Source of the DNA: Cryomorphaceae bacterium
GTDB lineage: Bacteria; Bacteroidota; Bacteroidia; Flavobacteriales_D; Sanyastnellaceae
Reading direction: 5' to 3'
NCBI GenBank assembly: GCA_016124575.1
Contig: WGNM01000010.1
Location: 1 to 45,791 of the forward strand
Length of the DNA: 45,791 nt
Shown: one piece after another, positions 35,902-45,096 of the stretch
Numbering within the stretch: the first letter of the stretch is position 1
Layout: each line of letters opens with the position of its first letter
The notes under the pieces: generated by a model
What the model was told of the DNA's origin: nothing
Seen by the model: only the letters and a program-made list of their open reading frames with translations
Database searches by the model: none
Program-made: the position numbers and the translations under genes

Positions 35902-35946
35902 AGAGTGAGTTGGTTGAATTCGTAACGAAGGTAATATAAATGCTTG

Positions 35947-37248
35947 TCAATACGAGTAAGTAATGATAAGCCTCATATTTTGAGTGGGATCGGTATCATC
36001 AGCGTGGGGACCGTTCAAGATTGCGCGCGTAACAGATACACTTGCGTTTCCAGAAACGATGTTCACAAAGTTTGATGGTACCGTACCATTTAAATATTCT
36101 TGAACATAGCGTGTGATGTTGAATCGGTATTCGCTATTTAATGCATCAAACGACCCGCCAATATCAATACTTGTGCTGGTTTGTCCGGGAAGTGTTGCTG
36201 CTTCGCCATCTCCGTTCACTGTCAACAAATAAAGTAAAGATTGTCGAGCAAACCTTCCAGCAGAGCCTGAAACAGGAATAACGAGTTGAGCTTTATTAAT
36301 GGTGCGCCCCTCTATTTCCTTGAAGTCGTCGAGGAAGGGAAATTCAACACGCGTTTTTACAGATGCGCCAGCTTGTACATAGGCTATTTGATCTCCAGGA
36401 TACTCGCCAACGGTCTCTAGCACAGAAAGAGGCCCCATGAAATTGTGCGCGAAGCTATTTACCCTCGCGGCAAGTGTGTTGATGGTATAGACGTAAGATA
36501 AGGTGTCGGTATCGTTATGGTAATAGAGGGTCATCTGTGAATCACCAGAAAGCACATCCAACGAAGCCACGCCCCCTTCAGCAGTATTCGAATAAATATG
36601 AAATCCTTTAAAAAACTCTAGCCAATTGGTGTTTGAATCATAAACCTCTGCGCCAGCGGTGATGAAACGGTCTGCAAGGTCTTGCGATAGGTGGAATCGC
36701 AGTTGTGGAGGAAGACTGTCGTTCAATATTTGAATGTAGTCTGTGGTATTGAATTGCGTATAACGATCAGCAGACACAATCAAGTTTTCATCGAAAGTAG
36801 CGAAAGACCGACTGCTGTAGTAAGCGCTATCGGCATCGATGGTTTCGTTCAGTTCTTTGAGAACAAAGTATTGCGGAAATACAGGGCCGTACACCCCACC
36901 GCTGTGCACCAAAGAAAGTGTCAAGGAGTCGGCAACAGCATTCGTTCCAAAATCGATGTCTGGAGAAGACAACCTCACTTGAGAGTAGAAACTAGCCCTT
37001 GTTTGACCGATTTCAGGGTCGATGTAGTTTCCTAACAACGACAACGACAGTTCGTCGGAACGCAGCGAATCTTCACGCACGGTGCTAACGACCAAGGTTA
37101 CTGTATCGGTTTGAAGAATAGACAGCACCCCGTCTTCCGGTTGAAGAATTAATCCAAGCTCTTGTTCAGGCCGTTTGCACGACGTCAAGATCAGCGCAAA
37201 CAATATTGTAAGACGCAGGATACCAAGGTGTTGGTGGACAGCACTCAA
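35947..37248 (-). CDS. DUF4270 family lipoprotein
   Basis: A 433-residue exported protein of a family largely confined to Bacteroidota. The lipoprotein signal LRLTILFALILTSC supports a TTG start at 37248, four bases after the stop of the upstream GT5 gene. The frame continues upstream through that gene, but that part is a shadow. Characteristic blocks are LGLILQPEDGVLSI, LLGNYIDPEIGQTRASFYSQVRL and NITRYVQEYLNGT. Its role is unknown; it sits in the frequent order panC / GT5 / DUF4270 / glmS, which suggests a link with glycan metabolism. Confidence 0.82.
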   Translation of the reverse strand: MSAVHQHLGILRLTILFALILTSCKRPEQELGLILQPEDGVLSILQTDTVTLVVSTVREDSLRSDELSLSLLGNYIDPEIGQTRASFYSQVRLSSPDIDFGTNAVADSLTLSLVHSGGVYGPVFPQYFVLKELNETIDADSAYYSSRSFATFDENLIVSADRYTQFNTTDYIQILNDSLPPQLRFHLSQDLADRFITAGAEVYDSNTNWLEFFKGFHIYSNTAEGGVASLDVLSGDSQMTLYYHNDTDTLSYVYTINTLAARVNSFAHNFMGPLSVLETVGEYPGDQIAYVQAGASVKTRVEFPFLDDFKEIEGRTINKAQLVIPVSGSAGRFARQSLLYLLTVNGDGEAATLPGQTSTSIDIGGSFDALNSEYRFNITRYVQEYLNGTVPSNFVNIVSGNASVSVTRAILNGPHADDTDPTQNMRLIITYSY

Positions 37249-37252
37249 TGGG

Positions 37253-38083
37253 TTACTCTTCCACCAGGATTGACTTTCCCTCAAGAATAGAATCATAGAA
37301 AGATGAGATCTCACCAACAAAATTGTCTTCAACATAGCTTTCAATTGACGGAACATCAGAACTCGCGATTGCTTCACGCAACTCAGGATCTATATCTGAG
37401 CTACCAACGACAATTCCGTCAGAATATTGAATGGCCAATTTCGTAAGGTTTACGAAAGTTGGGTCTTGCACAACAGAAACCAACTCTTTTTGGATGCCAT
37501 CGAACGCGATTTTATCGATAAGAGAAGGGTTAAGGCTGCCTTCAAACTCATTTTCGTATACACTGTAAACCACTTTCGAATTTGCGAAATGTGGATCGTT
37601 GTTGTAAAACGATTTGATATAAACAGGCAGCATGGCTGTCATAGAACCGTGGCAGTGAATCACATCAGGAACCCAACCAAGTTTCTTAACGGTTTCCATT
37701 ACTCCACGAATGAAGAATATCGAACGCTCATCGTTATCTGGCTGAAGCACCCCTTTTTCGTCTTTCAAAGCAGACTTTCGTTTGAAGTACTCCTCATTGT
37801 CTATAAAATAGACCTGCATTCTGGCTGTAGGAATCGACGCAACCTTGATGATCAAAGGGTGGTCGGTATCGTTTATTATTAGATTCATACCCGATAGACG
37901 AATAACTTCGTGAAGTTGATGGCGTCTTTCGTTAATTTTTCCAAAACGAGGGGTAAAAACCCGTATTTCCTTGCCTTTTTCGTGAATACCTTGAGGTAGA
38001 TTTCTGCTAATCCTTGAAATGATCGTTTCTGGTAGAAAAGGGTCGATTTCTTGTGAAACGTATAGAATCTTAGCTTTACTCAT
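37253..38083 (-). CDS. Stand-alone glycogen/starch synthase N-terminal (GT5) domain protein
   Basis: A 276-residue protein matching only the N-terminal half of glycogen synthase: KAKILYVSQEIDPFLPE, GKEIRVFTPRFGKINERRHQLHEVIRLSG, VYFIDNEEYFKRKSAL and VPDVIHCHGSMTAMLPVYIK. The ADP-glucose-binding KxGGL motif of true synthases is missing, as is the whole C-terminal glycosyltransferase half. Proteins of this shape are widespread in Bacteroidota beside panC and are annotated as glycogen synthase, but catalytic activity is doubtful. The start MSKAKILYVSQ at 38083 is preferred over the longer one at 38110. It is divergent from panC. Confidence 0.82.
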   Translation of the reverse strand: MSKAKILYVSQEIDPFLPETIISRISRNLPQGIHEKGKEIRVFTPRFGKINERRHQLHEVIRLSGMNLIINDTDHPLIIKVASIPTARMQVYFIDNEEYFKRKSALKDEKGVLQPDNDERSIFFIRGVMETVKKLGWVPDVIHCHGSMTAMLPVYIKSFYNNDPHFANSKVVYSVYENEFEGSLNPSLIDKIAFDGIQKELVSVVQDPTFVNLTKLAIQYSDGIVVGSSDIDPELREAIASSDVPSIESYVEDNFVGEISSFYDSILEGKSILVEE

Positions 38084-38195
38084 TTGGATTGCTTTTGTCA
38101 GGAAGTTCATGCAAAATTACACTTTTTTACGCAGCTTTTCAAGTGAATCGTTTAGCTTTGGCGGGTTTGACTTGAAAATAACCCCCAGAACTTAG

Positions 38196-39044
38196 ATGTA
38201 TCTCATTACGAATCAGCAAGATTGGCCATTATTAAGAGCTGGTGTTTTTCCTTCCGGAGCTACGGTAGGTTTTGTTCCGACGATGGGAGCGTTGCATGAC
38301 GGACATCTCACATTGATTGAACGGTCAGTTCGGGAGAACGATGTAACGGTTTGCAGTATTTTTGTTAATCCGACTCAGTTTAACGAGGCGAGCGATTTAG
38401 CGAATTACCCGCGGACATTGCCTAGCGACATGGATTTGGCTGAAAAGGGTCGGTGCAATGTTATTTTCTTGCCTTCAGTAGCAGAGATGTATGGCACACA
38501 TGTGGAAAGCATAGTGGCTGACTATGGAACGTTGACCAACACCTTGGAAGGCGCCCACAGGCCGGGTCACTTCGACGGCATGGTAACAATCGTGCGCAAG
38601 CTGCTTGAGGCCATTTCGCCGAACAGGGCTTATTTTGGTGAGAAAGACTTTCAACAGTTGAGCATCATCAAAGAACTGGTTAACCGAGAAAACCTGCCTG
38701 TTGAAATCGTACCGTGTGATTTGATTCGCGAAACAAGTGGTCTGGCGATGAGTTCTCGAAACGTCAGGCTAGGTGAGCAAGGAAGGAAAACAGCCCTAAC
38801 GCTTAGCGCCACCCTAAGCGCGATGCGCGATGGTGTGTTAAAAGATACGCCTGCAGCATTAAAGGCGTGGGGTACCAACCAAATTGTTGCGGCAGGCTTG
38901 CGCCTGGATTACTTGGAAATTGTTGACGCCAATACCTTCGAACCAATCGAAAAGTGGGAAAATAGAGAGATGCGCATACTTGTTGCCGCGTGGGTTGAGG
39001 GTGTGCGGTTGATCGACAATGCCGACATTTCGCCCAAAGCCTAG
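38196..39044 (+). CDS. panC: Pantoate-beta-alanine ligase
   Basis: Joins pantoate and beta-alanine using ATP to give pantothenate, the vitamin B5 precursor of coenzyme A. The 282-residue length is typical. Motifs: VGFVPTMGALHDGHLTLIERS (HIGH-like), FVNPTQFN, EGAHRPGHFDGM, YFGEKDFQQL and SGLAMSSRNV. The KMSKS-like MSSR is present. panD, often next to it in Bacteroidota, is absent here. Confidence 0.96.
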   Translation: MYLITNQQDWPLLRAGVFPSGATVGFVPTMGALHDGHLTLIERSVRENDVTVCSIFVNPTQFNEASDLANYPRTLPSDMDLAEKGRCNVIFLPSVAEMYGTHVESIVADYGTLTNTLEGAHRPGHFDGMVTIVRKLLEAISPNRAYFGEKDFQQLSIIKELVNRENLPVEIVPCDLIRETSGLAMSSRNVRLGEQGRKTALTLSATLSAMRDGVLKDTPAALKAWGTNQIVAAGLRLDYLEIVDANTFEPIEKWENREMRILVAAWVEGVRLIDNADISPKA

Positions 39045-39105
39045 TGCAATTTGGCGGCTTTTGCGTCACAAATCACATCGCCAATTTATAAGTGCAGTTG
39101 AAAGA

Positions 39106-39134
39106 TTGTGGTAAAGTGATTTCCCCTAACTTTG
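39106..39134 (+). promoter_or_regulatory. Bacteroidota-type promoter for tatA
   Basis: TTG at 39106-39108 and TAACTTTG at 39127-39134 are 18 bases apart, matching the TTG-N17-19-TAnnTTTG consensus. The -7 box is 40 bases before the tatA start. Confidence 0.65.
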
Positions 39135-39174
39135 TAGCTGAATCGTGGCGAGTTGTCACATAAAAGAAATTGCT

Positions 39175-39345
39175 ATGACACCAGGAGTTGGGCAAATAAT
39201 TCTAATTGCATTTGTCGTTTTATTGTTATTCGGAGGAAAGAAAATTCCGGAATTGATGAAAGGCCTTGGAAAAGGCATGAAGGAGTTCAAGGACGCTTCA
39301 AAAGGAGAAGACGAAAGTGATAACCGCGATCGTAAGAACGACTAA
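39175..39345 (+). CDS. tatA: Twin-arginine translocase subunit TatA/TatE
   Basis: A 56-residue membrane protein forming the pore of the Sec-independent export system for folded proteins. One N-terminal helix (about 4-20, [16 protein letters not shown]) is followed by the amphipathic helix [20 protein letters not shown] and a charged tail, the classic TatA layout. The ATG at 39175 is chosen; the frame continues 10 codons upstream without support. tatC is not in the window. Confidence 0.94.
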   Translation: MTPGVGQIILIAFVVLLLFGGKKIPELMKGLGKGMKEFKDASKGEDESDNRDRKND

Positions 39346-39360
39346 ATAAGCGTTTCGGGG

Positions 39361-40809
39361 GTGGTGAAATTTCGCATCTTATCTATATGTTTTTTCTTTG
39401 GTTTGCTCCTTTTTAATGGGCGAGTGAACGGTCAAGATGAAACAGACACAGAGTTATTGAACGGTCTTTTCCTGACCGAGATAGAAGAAATCTGGCAACA
39501 ATCATTTCGAGATCAGTTTTGCTTAAGCGATGACACGGCTTTCTGGAACGTGAACGCTTACGAGCCAAACCATGTCCCACCGTTAGACACTGCCTTGGTA
39601 TACGCGCGCTTGCGCTTGCTCGACGCACAAAGTCCAATGGACCTCAAGCCGAACGCAGAGGTGCTTGAATACATTCATTTCTACGCGTCAAGAAGAAAAG
39701 AACAATTGGGCAGGATGCTCGGGATGTCTACCTACTATTTTCCGATGTTTGAGGAAAAGCTCGATAAGACGAACCTGCCTCTCGAGTTAAAATATTTGCC
39801 CATTGTTGAGTCGGCATTGAACCCGCAGGCACGCTCACGCGTTGGTGCTTCGGGCCTTTGGCAGTTTATGTTGGCAACAGGCAATGCATACGGACTTGAG
39901 GTAAACTCATACATTGATCAACGGATGGATCCGGTGATGTCGACCGAGGCGGCATGCAAATACCTAGAAAAGCTTTACAGTTTATACGGCGAGTGGAACC
40001 TTGCTTTGGCAGCATACAACGCTGGTCCGGGTAACGTTAACAAAGCCATACGCAGATCTGGAGGCAAAAACACCTATTGGGAAGTTCGTCCGTTTTTACC
40101 CAAAGAAACAAGAGGATACGTACCTGCCTTTATAGCGGTAAACTACCTCATGAATTTCCACGATGATCACAACATCATTCCGGCGCAGCCGAAGTGCTCG
40201 TGGCATGAAACCGACACCATTGTTTTACAAACCCGCTTGCAGTTTGATCAGCTAGAGGCACATCTACCCATCGACAAAGAGACCCTTTCGTGGTACAATC
40301 CAACGTACAGAAAAGGAGTAATTCCCGCCGATGGCCGCCGGTATGCATTGCGCTTGCCGTACGATTTGGTAGCGGGATTCTTACAAAACCAAGACAGCAT
40401 TGTTACCCATGTGCCAGAAGAGGTGGTAGAAGAAATATCAACACCAGAGCCTGCTGTGTATCGGGTTAAAAGTGGTGATTCGTTGGGGTTGATAGCGAAG
40501 CGATATGGCGTAACCGTAGCTGAGTTGAAGGCATGGAATCGTTTGAGAAGTAACATGTTGCACCCCGGTCAAAAACTGACCATCTATGGGAAAGGCAATA
40601 ATAAATCGACGGAGGCAACCGTTACCGGTAAGGAACAGCCTGAAACCTCGACCGCATCACAAGCAACATGGTATACCGTTAGAAAGGGAGATACCATTTG
40701 GAAGATTGCCAGTAAATACAGCGACGTATCGGTTGAACAGATTCAACGGTTAAATGCTGGATTGAATGCCCAGAATCTGAAGCTCGGACAAAAGATTCGC
40801 ATTCGATAA
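39361..40809 (+). CDS. MltD-like membrane-bound lytic transglycosylase with LysM domains
   Basis: A 482-residue exported peptidoglycan-cleaving enzyme. After a signal sequence (FRILSICFFFGLLLFNGRVNG) comes an SLT domain (about 130-260) with LPIVESALNPQARSRVGASGLWQFM (catalytic Glu150) and NLALAAYNAGPGNVNKAI. Two LysM domains bind glycan: one about 363-408 (YRVKSGDSLGLIAKRYGV) and one about 437-481 (WYTVRKGDTIWKIASKYS). The start is GTG; a second GTG follows immediately. It is 15 bases after tatA and 7 before the DUF4837 gene, so the three may be co-transcribed. Confidence 0.93.
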   Translation: MVKFRILSICFFFGLLLFNGRVNGQDETDTELLNGLFLTEIEEIWQQSFRDQFCLSDDTAFWNVNAYEPNHVPPLDTALVYARLRLLDAQSPMDLKPNAEVLEYIHFYASRRKEQLGRMLGMSTYYFPMFEEKLDKTNLPLELKYLPIVESALNPQARSRVGASGLWQFMLATGNAYGLEVNSYIDQRMDPVMSTEAACKYLEKLYSLYGEWNLALAAYNAGPGNVNKAIRRSGGKNTYWEVRPFLPKETRGYVPAFIAVNYLMNFHDDHNIIPAQPKCSWHETDTIVLQTRLQFDQLEAHLPIDKETLSWYNPTYRKGVIPADGRRYALRLPYDLVAGFLQNQDSIVTHVPEEVVEEISTPEPAVYRVKSGDSLGLIAKRYGVTVAELKAWNRLRSNMLHPGQKLTIYGKGNNKSTEATVTGKEQPETSTASQATWYTVRKGDTIWKIASKYSDVSVEQIQRLNAGLNAQNLKLGQKIRIR

Positions 40810-40816
40810 AACGATT

Positions 40817-41854
40817 ATGGTAAAGAAAATTATTTCGATTCTCGCAGTATCTCTTCTTCTGGGATGCGACCAAACCGATGATATTTCGCAAATGCTTCCC
40901 GGACGTGTTGGTCCGTCAGGAGAGGTGTTGGTGGTGATGAAAAAATCGATGAAGTCTGATTCATTGGTGCGGACACTTGAGCGGGTATTTATGGACATAT
41001 ACCCCATGCTTCCTCAGGCAGAGCCGGAGTTTGACCTAACCCTTTTAGATTTTGAAGAGTTCGACCGGTTTTGGAAACCTCATCGCAACGTGCTTTTCAT
41101 TGACATTGCTGACCGCATCGACACCCAAGAGCCGAACCTGGCGATTTTTAAAAACAAGTATGCGAAAGGACAGGTGTATTTGGAGTTGAAGGCCCGAACG
41201 CCTGAACTAGCAGCTGTGGCAGTGCAAGAACGTTCGGAAGAGATCCGCTCTATTTTGGAAATGGAAGAACGAAGTCGGTATATGGACTTGATTCGGGCTG
41301 ATAAAAACTACAAAATAGACAAGACCCTGCAAGAAAAATATGGTATCGCACTCGACGTTCCGAGAGATGCCCGCATCATGGTAGAAGAGACCGATTTTGT
41401 GTTGATCGATCGACAGCTAACGCGGCAGCAAGGTGGTGACAACCACGATGTGAAGGAGGGATTTATGATCTACTTCTATCCGTACACAACAGAAGAGGTG
41501 TTTTCACCACAGTATTTGCTTGCCAAGCGAGACAGTTTGTTGAAACATTACGTGCACGGCAATCCGGAAGGCAGTTTTATGACCACAGAGATGCGCTATT
41601 ATCCGCGGTATGAGGAGATCAACTTCCGCGATCAATTTGCAGCAGAAATACGCGGATTGTGGAAGATGGAGGGTGACTTTATGGGAGGGCCGTTTATCAG
41701 CATCACTCAATTCGATGAGGTCAACAAGCGCATTGTCACCGTTGAGGGATATGCGTATGCTCCATTCTTCGACAAACGCGAATACGTGCGTGAAGTTGAG
41801 GCCATCATTCGATCGCTTCAACACGTAAAGGTTGGCACTATCGTTAGCGAATAA
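40817..41854 (+). CDS. DUF4837 family lipoprotein
   Basis: A 345-residue lipoprotein of a Bacteroidota-restricted family with unknown role. The lipobox is SLLLGC (Cys16). Typical blocks are LPGRVGPSGEVLVVM near the N-terminus, WKPHRNVLFIDIADRI, LDVPRDARIMVEETDFVLIDRQ and the C-terminal GLWKMEGDFMGGPFISI. It follows the MltD-like gene by 7 bases, which hints at a cell-envelope role. Its 3' end overlaps the convergent M1 peptidase gene by 11 bases. Confidence 0.88.
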   Translation: MVKKIISILAVSLLLGCDQTDDISQMLPGRVGPSGEVLVVMKKSMKSDSLVRTLERVFMDIYPMLPQAEPEFDLTLLDFEEFDRFWKPHRNVLFIDIADRIDTQEPNLAIFKNKYAKGQVYLELKARTPELAAVAVQERSEEIRSILEMEERSRYMDLIRADKNYKIDKTLQEKYGIALDVPRDARIMVEETDFVLIDRQLTRQQGGDNHDVKEGFMIYFYPYTTEEVFSPQYLLAKRDSLLKHYVHGNPEGSFMTTEMRYYPRYEEINFRDQFAAEIRGLWKMEGDFMGGPFISITQFDEVNKRIVTVEGYAYAPFFDKREYVREVEAIIRSLQHVKVGTIVSE

Positions 41855-44267
41855 CTTGAATTTGCTTTTTGAGCGACGTCTTGTTGTTTAAAGTCACTAG
41901 CTCAACCACATACACGCCTGCTGCTAGGTCAGACACATCCAATATAGAGGTGTTAGATATTGAGCCAAGGTTTGTTTCAAGAGCCAACTTACCATCGAGC
42001 GCAACCAAGCGGATTGTTTTAACGACCAATTCGGTTGGCCATGATATGGTAATTGATTCGGAGGCAGGACTTGGATAAGCCACAAAATCAGTTTCACTTG
42101 TTTCCCGTATCGCTGCCGCCACATCTCCATTCGCAAGCGCATACTGTCCTTTTCTCAGCACCGGTATAGAGAACAACCCTGCGCCATTGGTGAGTGTTCC
42201 TGGCTGCCACGTATAATCGGGGTACTTCACCCATGCATCCGCGCTGCTCGCGCGATAAACCAGCATAAGATCAGCCTCTGTTACTCCTACCAAATCGTAA
42301 TCGAGATCGGTGACTTCGTTGCCGTTGTAGTTGATTCGGCCATCGAGCTCTAAACCGTCGGGCCAGATACCATCGATGAGCCAGTAGTGGAGGGATGCCA
42401 TTTCGAAAATGTAAGGCGCAGTATTGCTATTATCGGGCGCAATCCACTGATGTTCAACGTGCACCAGGGCCGAGTCGGGAACGATGTTAGCGCCAATGCG
42501 GATATCACAAAACGGAACAGACACCACGCCAGAAAGGTCGTTGATGACATAGGTATGATCCATGCGCGACTGATTGAGTTTGCCGTTGCCGTTAAGCACA
42601 ACCATGGCAGGCACGAACGGGGTCACAATTTCGAACGCATCGAACTGTCCGCTTAAAACCACCTGTGTTTCATAAGCCGTCCAATCATTTGCATAGGCAG
42701 TAACATCGAGGGGCACATTGTTGTAGAACGTATTGGCCTCACGCAGTTTTTGCTCAACGAAGACCGTCGAAGTAAAGTCGTTGACGTTTGCTACCGACAC
42801 AACAGAGTCGACCTCAAACGAGCTAAATCCAGGTTGAAAAATCTGATCATTCCAAAAGTCATCGAGGTTTACGCCTGTGAATAGTGCGAGAGAATCGCGG
42901 AATTCAGCGGCATCGAGGTTAGAGCGACCCAGGTTGGTTTGCATGGCCTGCATGCCTTCACGAAAAACCTCATCGCCCAGGTATCCGCGTAGGTTGTGCA
43001 GTACCGAGGCACCCTTGTAGTAGGTGTGGCGGCCATAAATCTGAGGATCAGGCATTGGCGATAGGGCAAAAAACCCATCATCGTCGATGTGGGCTCTTTC
43101 AAGCACAAACAGGTGGTTGTCTTTCACCGTTTCCACAAATGCGTCACGTCCATCTTTGTATTCAACAAACAGGTGCGAGCTATATTCAGCAGGACCTTCT
43201 TTCATCCACATGTCGTTGTGAGTGCGCATGCAGATGATATCACCCCACCAGTAATGTCCCAGTTCATGAGTAAACAATCCGCCGTTTGAGGCGAGGCTTT
43301 CGCCCGTCATGTATTGCGGATAGGCAATGTTGGTAGGTATTTCCAGGGCCCCATCGGTGGTAAGCACATATCCCACAAATGGAAAAGGGTTTTGACCCCA
43401 CCAATATTCGCACGCATCGATGGCATAGCCGAGCTCTTGAAAAACCGAGTTCATGCCCAACTGGTTGGCGGGTTTTGAGGTTAGGCGGATGTCTACTGGG
43501 CCGAAAGCCCCGTTGTGCGTGAGTTCAGTAGACTCATAGTCGGCCACAGCGATGGCAGAGATGTGTGTTGGTATTTCATGTGGGAAGTCGTAGGTGCGAA
43601 TGAGGGTATCGCCTCCCAGCAGCACCTCATCAACCAAATCACCTTGACACACAGCCCGTTTGTTGCCTGCTGATTTTACGTGATACGTATAGGTTGCGCG
43701 TTCAACGAAGGTATCGAAGCACGGATACCACACCTTACCAAAGTTTGGTGGAATGGTAGTAAGACCGATGCCCAGGTTATAGATGTAGTCGCTCTCAAAA
43801 TAAAAGCCACCCCAATAAGGGTCTTGGTGCGGGTTCCCTTGATAGAATACTGTAATTTCTGAAGGTTCGTCAACAGCGGCTTCTGCGGGGAAGAATACCT
43901 GCAGCACATCACCATCGTGGGAAAAAGATAGCGGTTCGTTGTCTTGTTTAACAGAATCGACAGTAAGTTGAAAGAGGTCGAGTGAGATGCTCGTTACGCC
44001 GGGCATTTTCGCTGCATACGTTATGGTAGTAGCAGCATTGATGTATTGTTGGCTGTATGCTGTTACATCGATCACGATATCGTAGTGAGCGATATCGATG
44101 GTATCGCTTCGGAGTATGCTCGCCTCCATTTCTAATTTCTCAGCAGCCGACAGTTCTTTGGCTCTTGGAGCAGCATGAACATTTTTAAAGTGGTGACAAC
44201 CGCGGTAATCTTGTCCAACAGCTGCTAAAGTCACAAGTGACAATAAGGAGAACAGAAATGATTTCAT
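41844..44267 (-). CDS. M1-family zinc aminopeptidase with T9SS C-terminal sorting domain
   Basis: A secreted metallopeptidase of 807 residues. The start MKSFLFSLLSLVTLAAVGQ at 44267 gives a clean signal peptide; the upstream extension overlaps uppP. The gluzincin motif HELGH (His334, Glu335, His338) with third ligand Glu357 (WMKEGPAEYSS) is complete. The exopeptidase motif reads GALEIPTN rather than GAMEN, so N-terminal specificity may differ. The last about 75 residues (FVAYPSPASESITISW ... LAAGVYVVEL ... KKQIQVIR) form a type A sorting domain that sends it through the type IX system to the cell surface or medium. It lies 40 bases after uppP. Confidence 0.92.
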   Translation of the reverse strand: MKSFLFSLLSLVTLAAVGQDYRGCHHFKNVHAAPRAKELSAAEKLEMEASILRSDTIDIAHYDIVIDVTAYSQQYINAATTITYAAKMPGVTSISLDLFQLTVDSVKQDNEPLSFSHDGDVLQVFFPAEAAVDEPSEITVFYQGNPHQDPYWGGFYFESDYIYNLGIGLTTIPPNFGKVWYPCFDTFVERATYTYHVKSAGNKRAVCQGDLVDEVLLGGDTLIRTYDFPHEIPTHISAIAVADYESTELTHNGAFGPVDIRLTSKPANQLGMNSVFQELGYAIDACEYWWGQNPFPFVGYVLTTDGALEIPTNIAYPQYMTGESLASNGGLFTHELGHYWWGDIICMRTHNDMWMKEGPAEYSSHLFVEYKDGRDAFVETVKDNHLFVLERAHIDDDGFFALSPMPDPQIYGRHTYYKGASVLHNLRGYLGDEVFREGMQAMQTNLGRSNLDAAEFRDSLALFTGVNLDDFWNDQIFQPGFSSFEVDSVVSVANVNDFTSTVFVEQKLREANTFYNNVPLDVTAYANDWTAYETQVVLSGQFDAFEIVTPFVPAMVVLNGNGKLNQSRMDHTYVINDLSGVVSVPFCDIRIGANIVPDSALVHVEHQWIAPDNSNTAPYIFEMASLHYWLIDGIWPDGLELDGRINYNGNEVTDLDYDLVGVTEADLMLVYRASSADAWVKYPDYTWQPGTLTNGAGLFSIPVLRKGQYALANGDVAAAIRETSETDFVAYPSPASESITISWPTELVVKTIRLVALDGKLALETNLGSISNTSILDVSDLAAGVYVVELVTLNNKTSLKKQIQVIR

Positions 44268-44307
44268 AAGCGCACGAGAATGTGCACCAAGATAATGAAA
44301 ATCGAAA

Positions 44308-45096
44308 TCAGATGGCCAAGAATACCGCAATAGCGGATACCACGAGGCAGTATATTGCGAAATAGCGCAGCTGGCTTTTTTTGACCAGGGCGATCATCCA
44401 TTTGCAAGCGAACCAACCGGCGATAAAAGCGGCGATGAAACCAGCGATATATACAGGCAAGCTGGATGTTGAAGCAGAGAGACCACCGTCGAGCAGGTCT
44501 TTCGCGATTTTACCGAGGATGAGGGGCACCACCATTAGGAAAGAAAAGCGAGCAGCGCGCTCACGATCGATGCCGAGTAAAACACTGGTAGAGATGGTTG
44601 CTCCCGAGCGAGATATACCGGGTAGAATTGCTATTGCTTGAGCAACACCGATGATGATCGCCTCTTTGAAACCCACTGATTTATCGGTTTTTTTCGCACG
44701 GTCGGCCAGCAATAGCAGCAAGCCTGTTAACCCCAGCATGGCACCAACCAAGAGGATTTGTCCGCTAAAAAGGGCCTCAATTTCAGACTCAAATACCACC
44801 CCAACGAAGGCGGCGGGAATCATGGAGAGGACGATTTTAAGGGAGTATTGAAATTCGTCGTTGTTTTTAAATGCGAACAAACCGTTGAAGATTCGGGCGA
44901 TATCGGATTTGAAGACGACGATGGTGCTGAGTGCGGTGGCAAAATGGACAACAACAGTGAACATCAGACTTTCAGCTGGCACTTGTTCACTTCCGAGAAT
45001 AGCTTTTCCCAATTCGAGATGTCCAGAGCTAGACACCGGTAAAAACTCTGTAAGACCTTGAATGAGGCCTAGAATAATGGCTTGAAGAACAGTCAC
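44308..45096 (-). CDS. uppP: Undecaprenyl-diphosphatase
   Basis: Removes a phosphate from undecaprenyl diphosphate to recycle the lipid carrier of cell-wall and polysaccharide synthesis; it gives intrinsic bacitracin tolerance. This 262-residue inner-membrane protein has the family motifs LGLIQGLTEFLPVSSSGHLEL and AILPGISRSGATISTSVLLG. The start is GTG, overlapping the stop of the DUF3098 gene (GTGA), so the two are coupled. Confidence 0.95.
   Translation of the reverse strand: MTVLQAIILGLIQGLTEFLPVSSSGHLELGKAILGSEQVPAESLMFTVVVHFATALSTIVVFKSDIARIFNGLFAFKNNDEFQYSLKIVLSMIPAAFVGVVFESEIEALFSGQILLVGAMLGLTGLLLLLADRAKKTDKSVGFKEAIIIGVAQAIAILPGISRSGATISTSVLLGIDRERAARFSFLMVVPLILGKIAKDLLDGGLSASTSSLPVYIAGFIAAFIAGWFACKWMIALVKKSQLRYFAIYCLVVSAIAVFLAI

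Noticed and set aside
35902-35946. glmS ribozyme or riboswitch in the glmS leader
   Set aside because: Only 45 bases separate glmS from the upstream gene, too short for the ribozyme, and its pseudoknot sequences are absent.
37249-37377. Longer 476-residue version of the DUF4270 protein
   Set aside because: The extra N-terminal codons lie inside the GT5 gene in another frame and would bury the lipoprotein signal; a TTG at 37248 gives a proper signal peptide.
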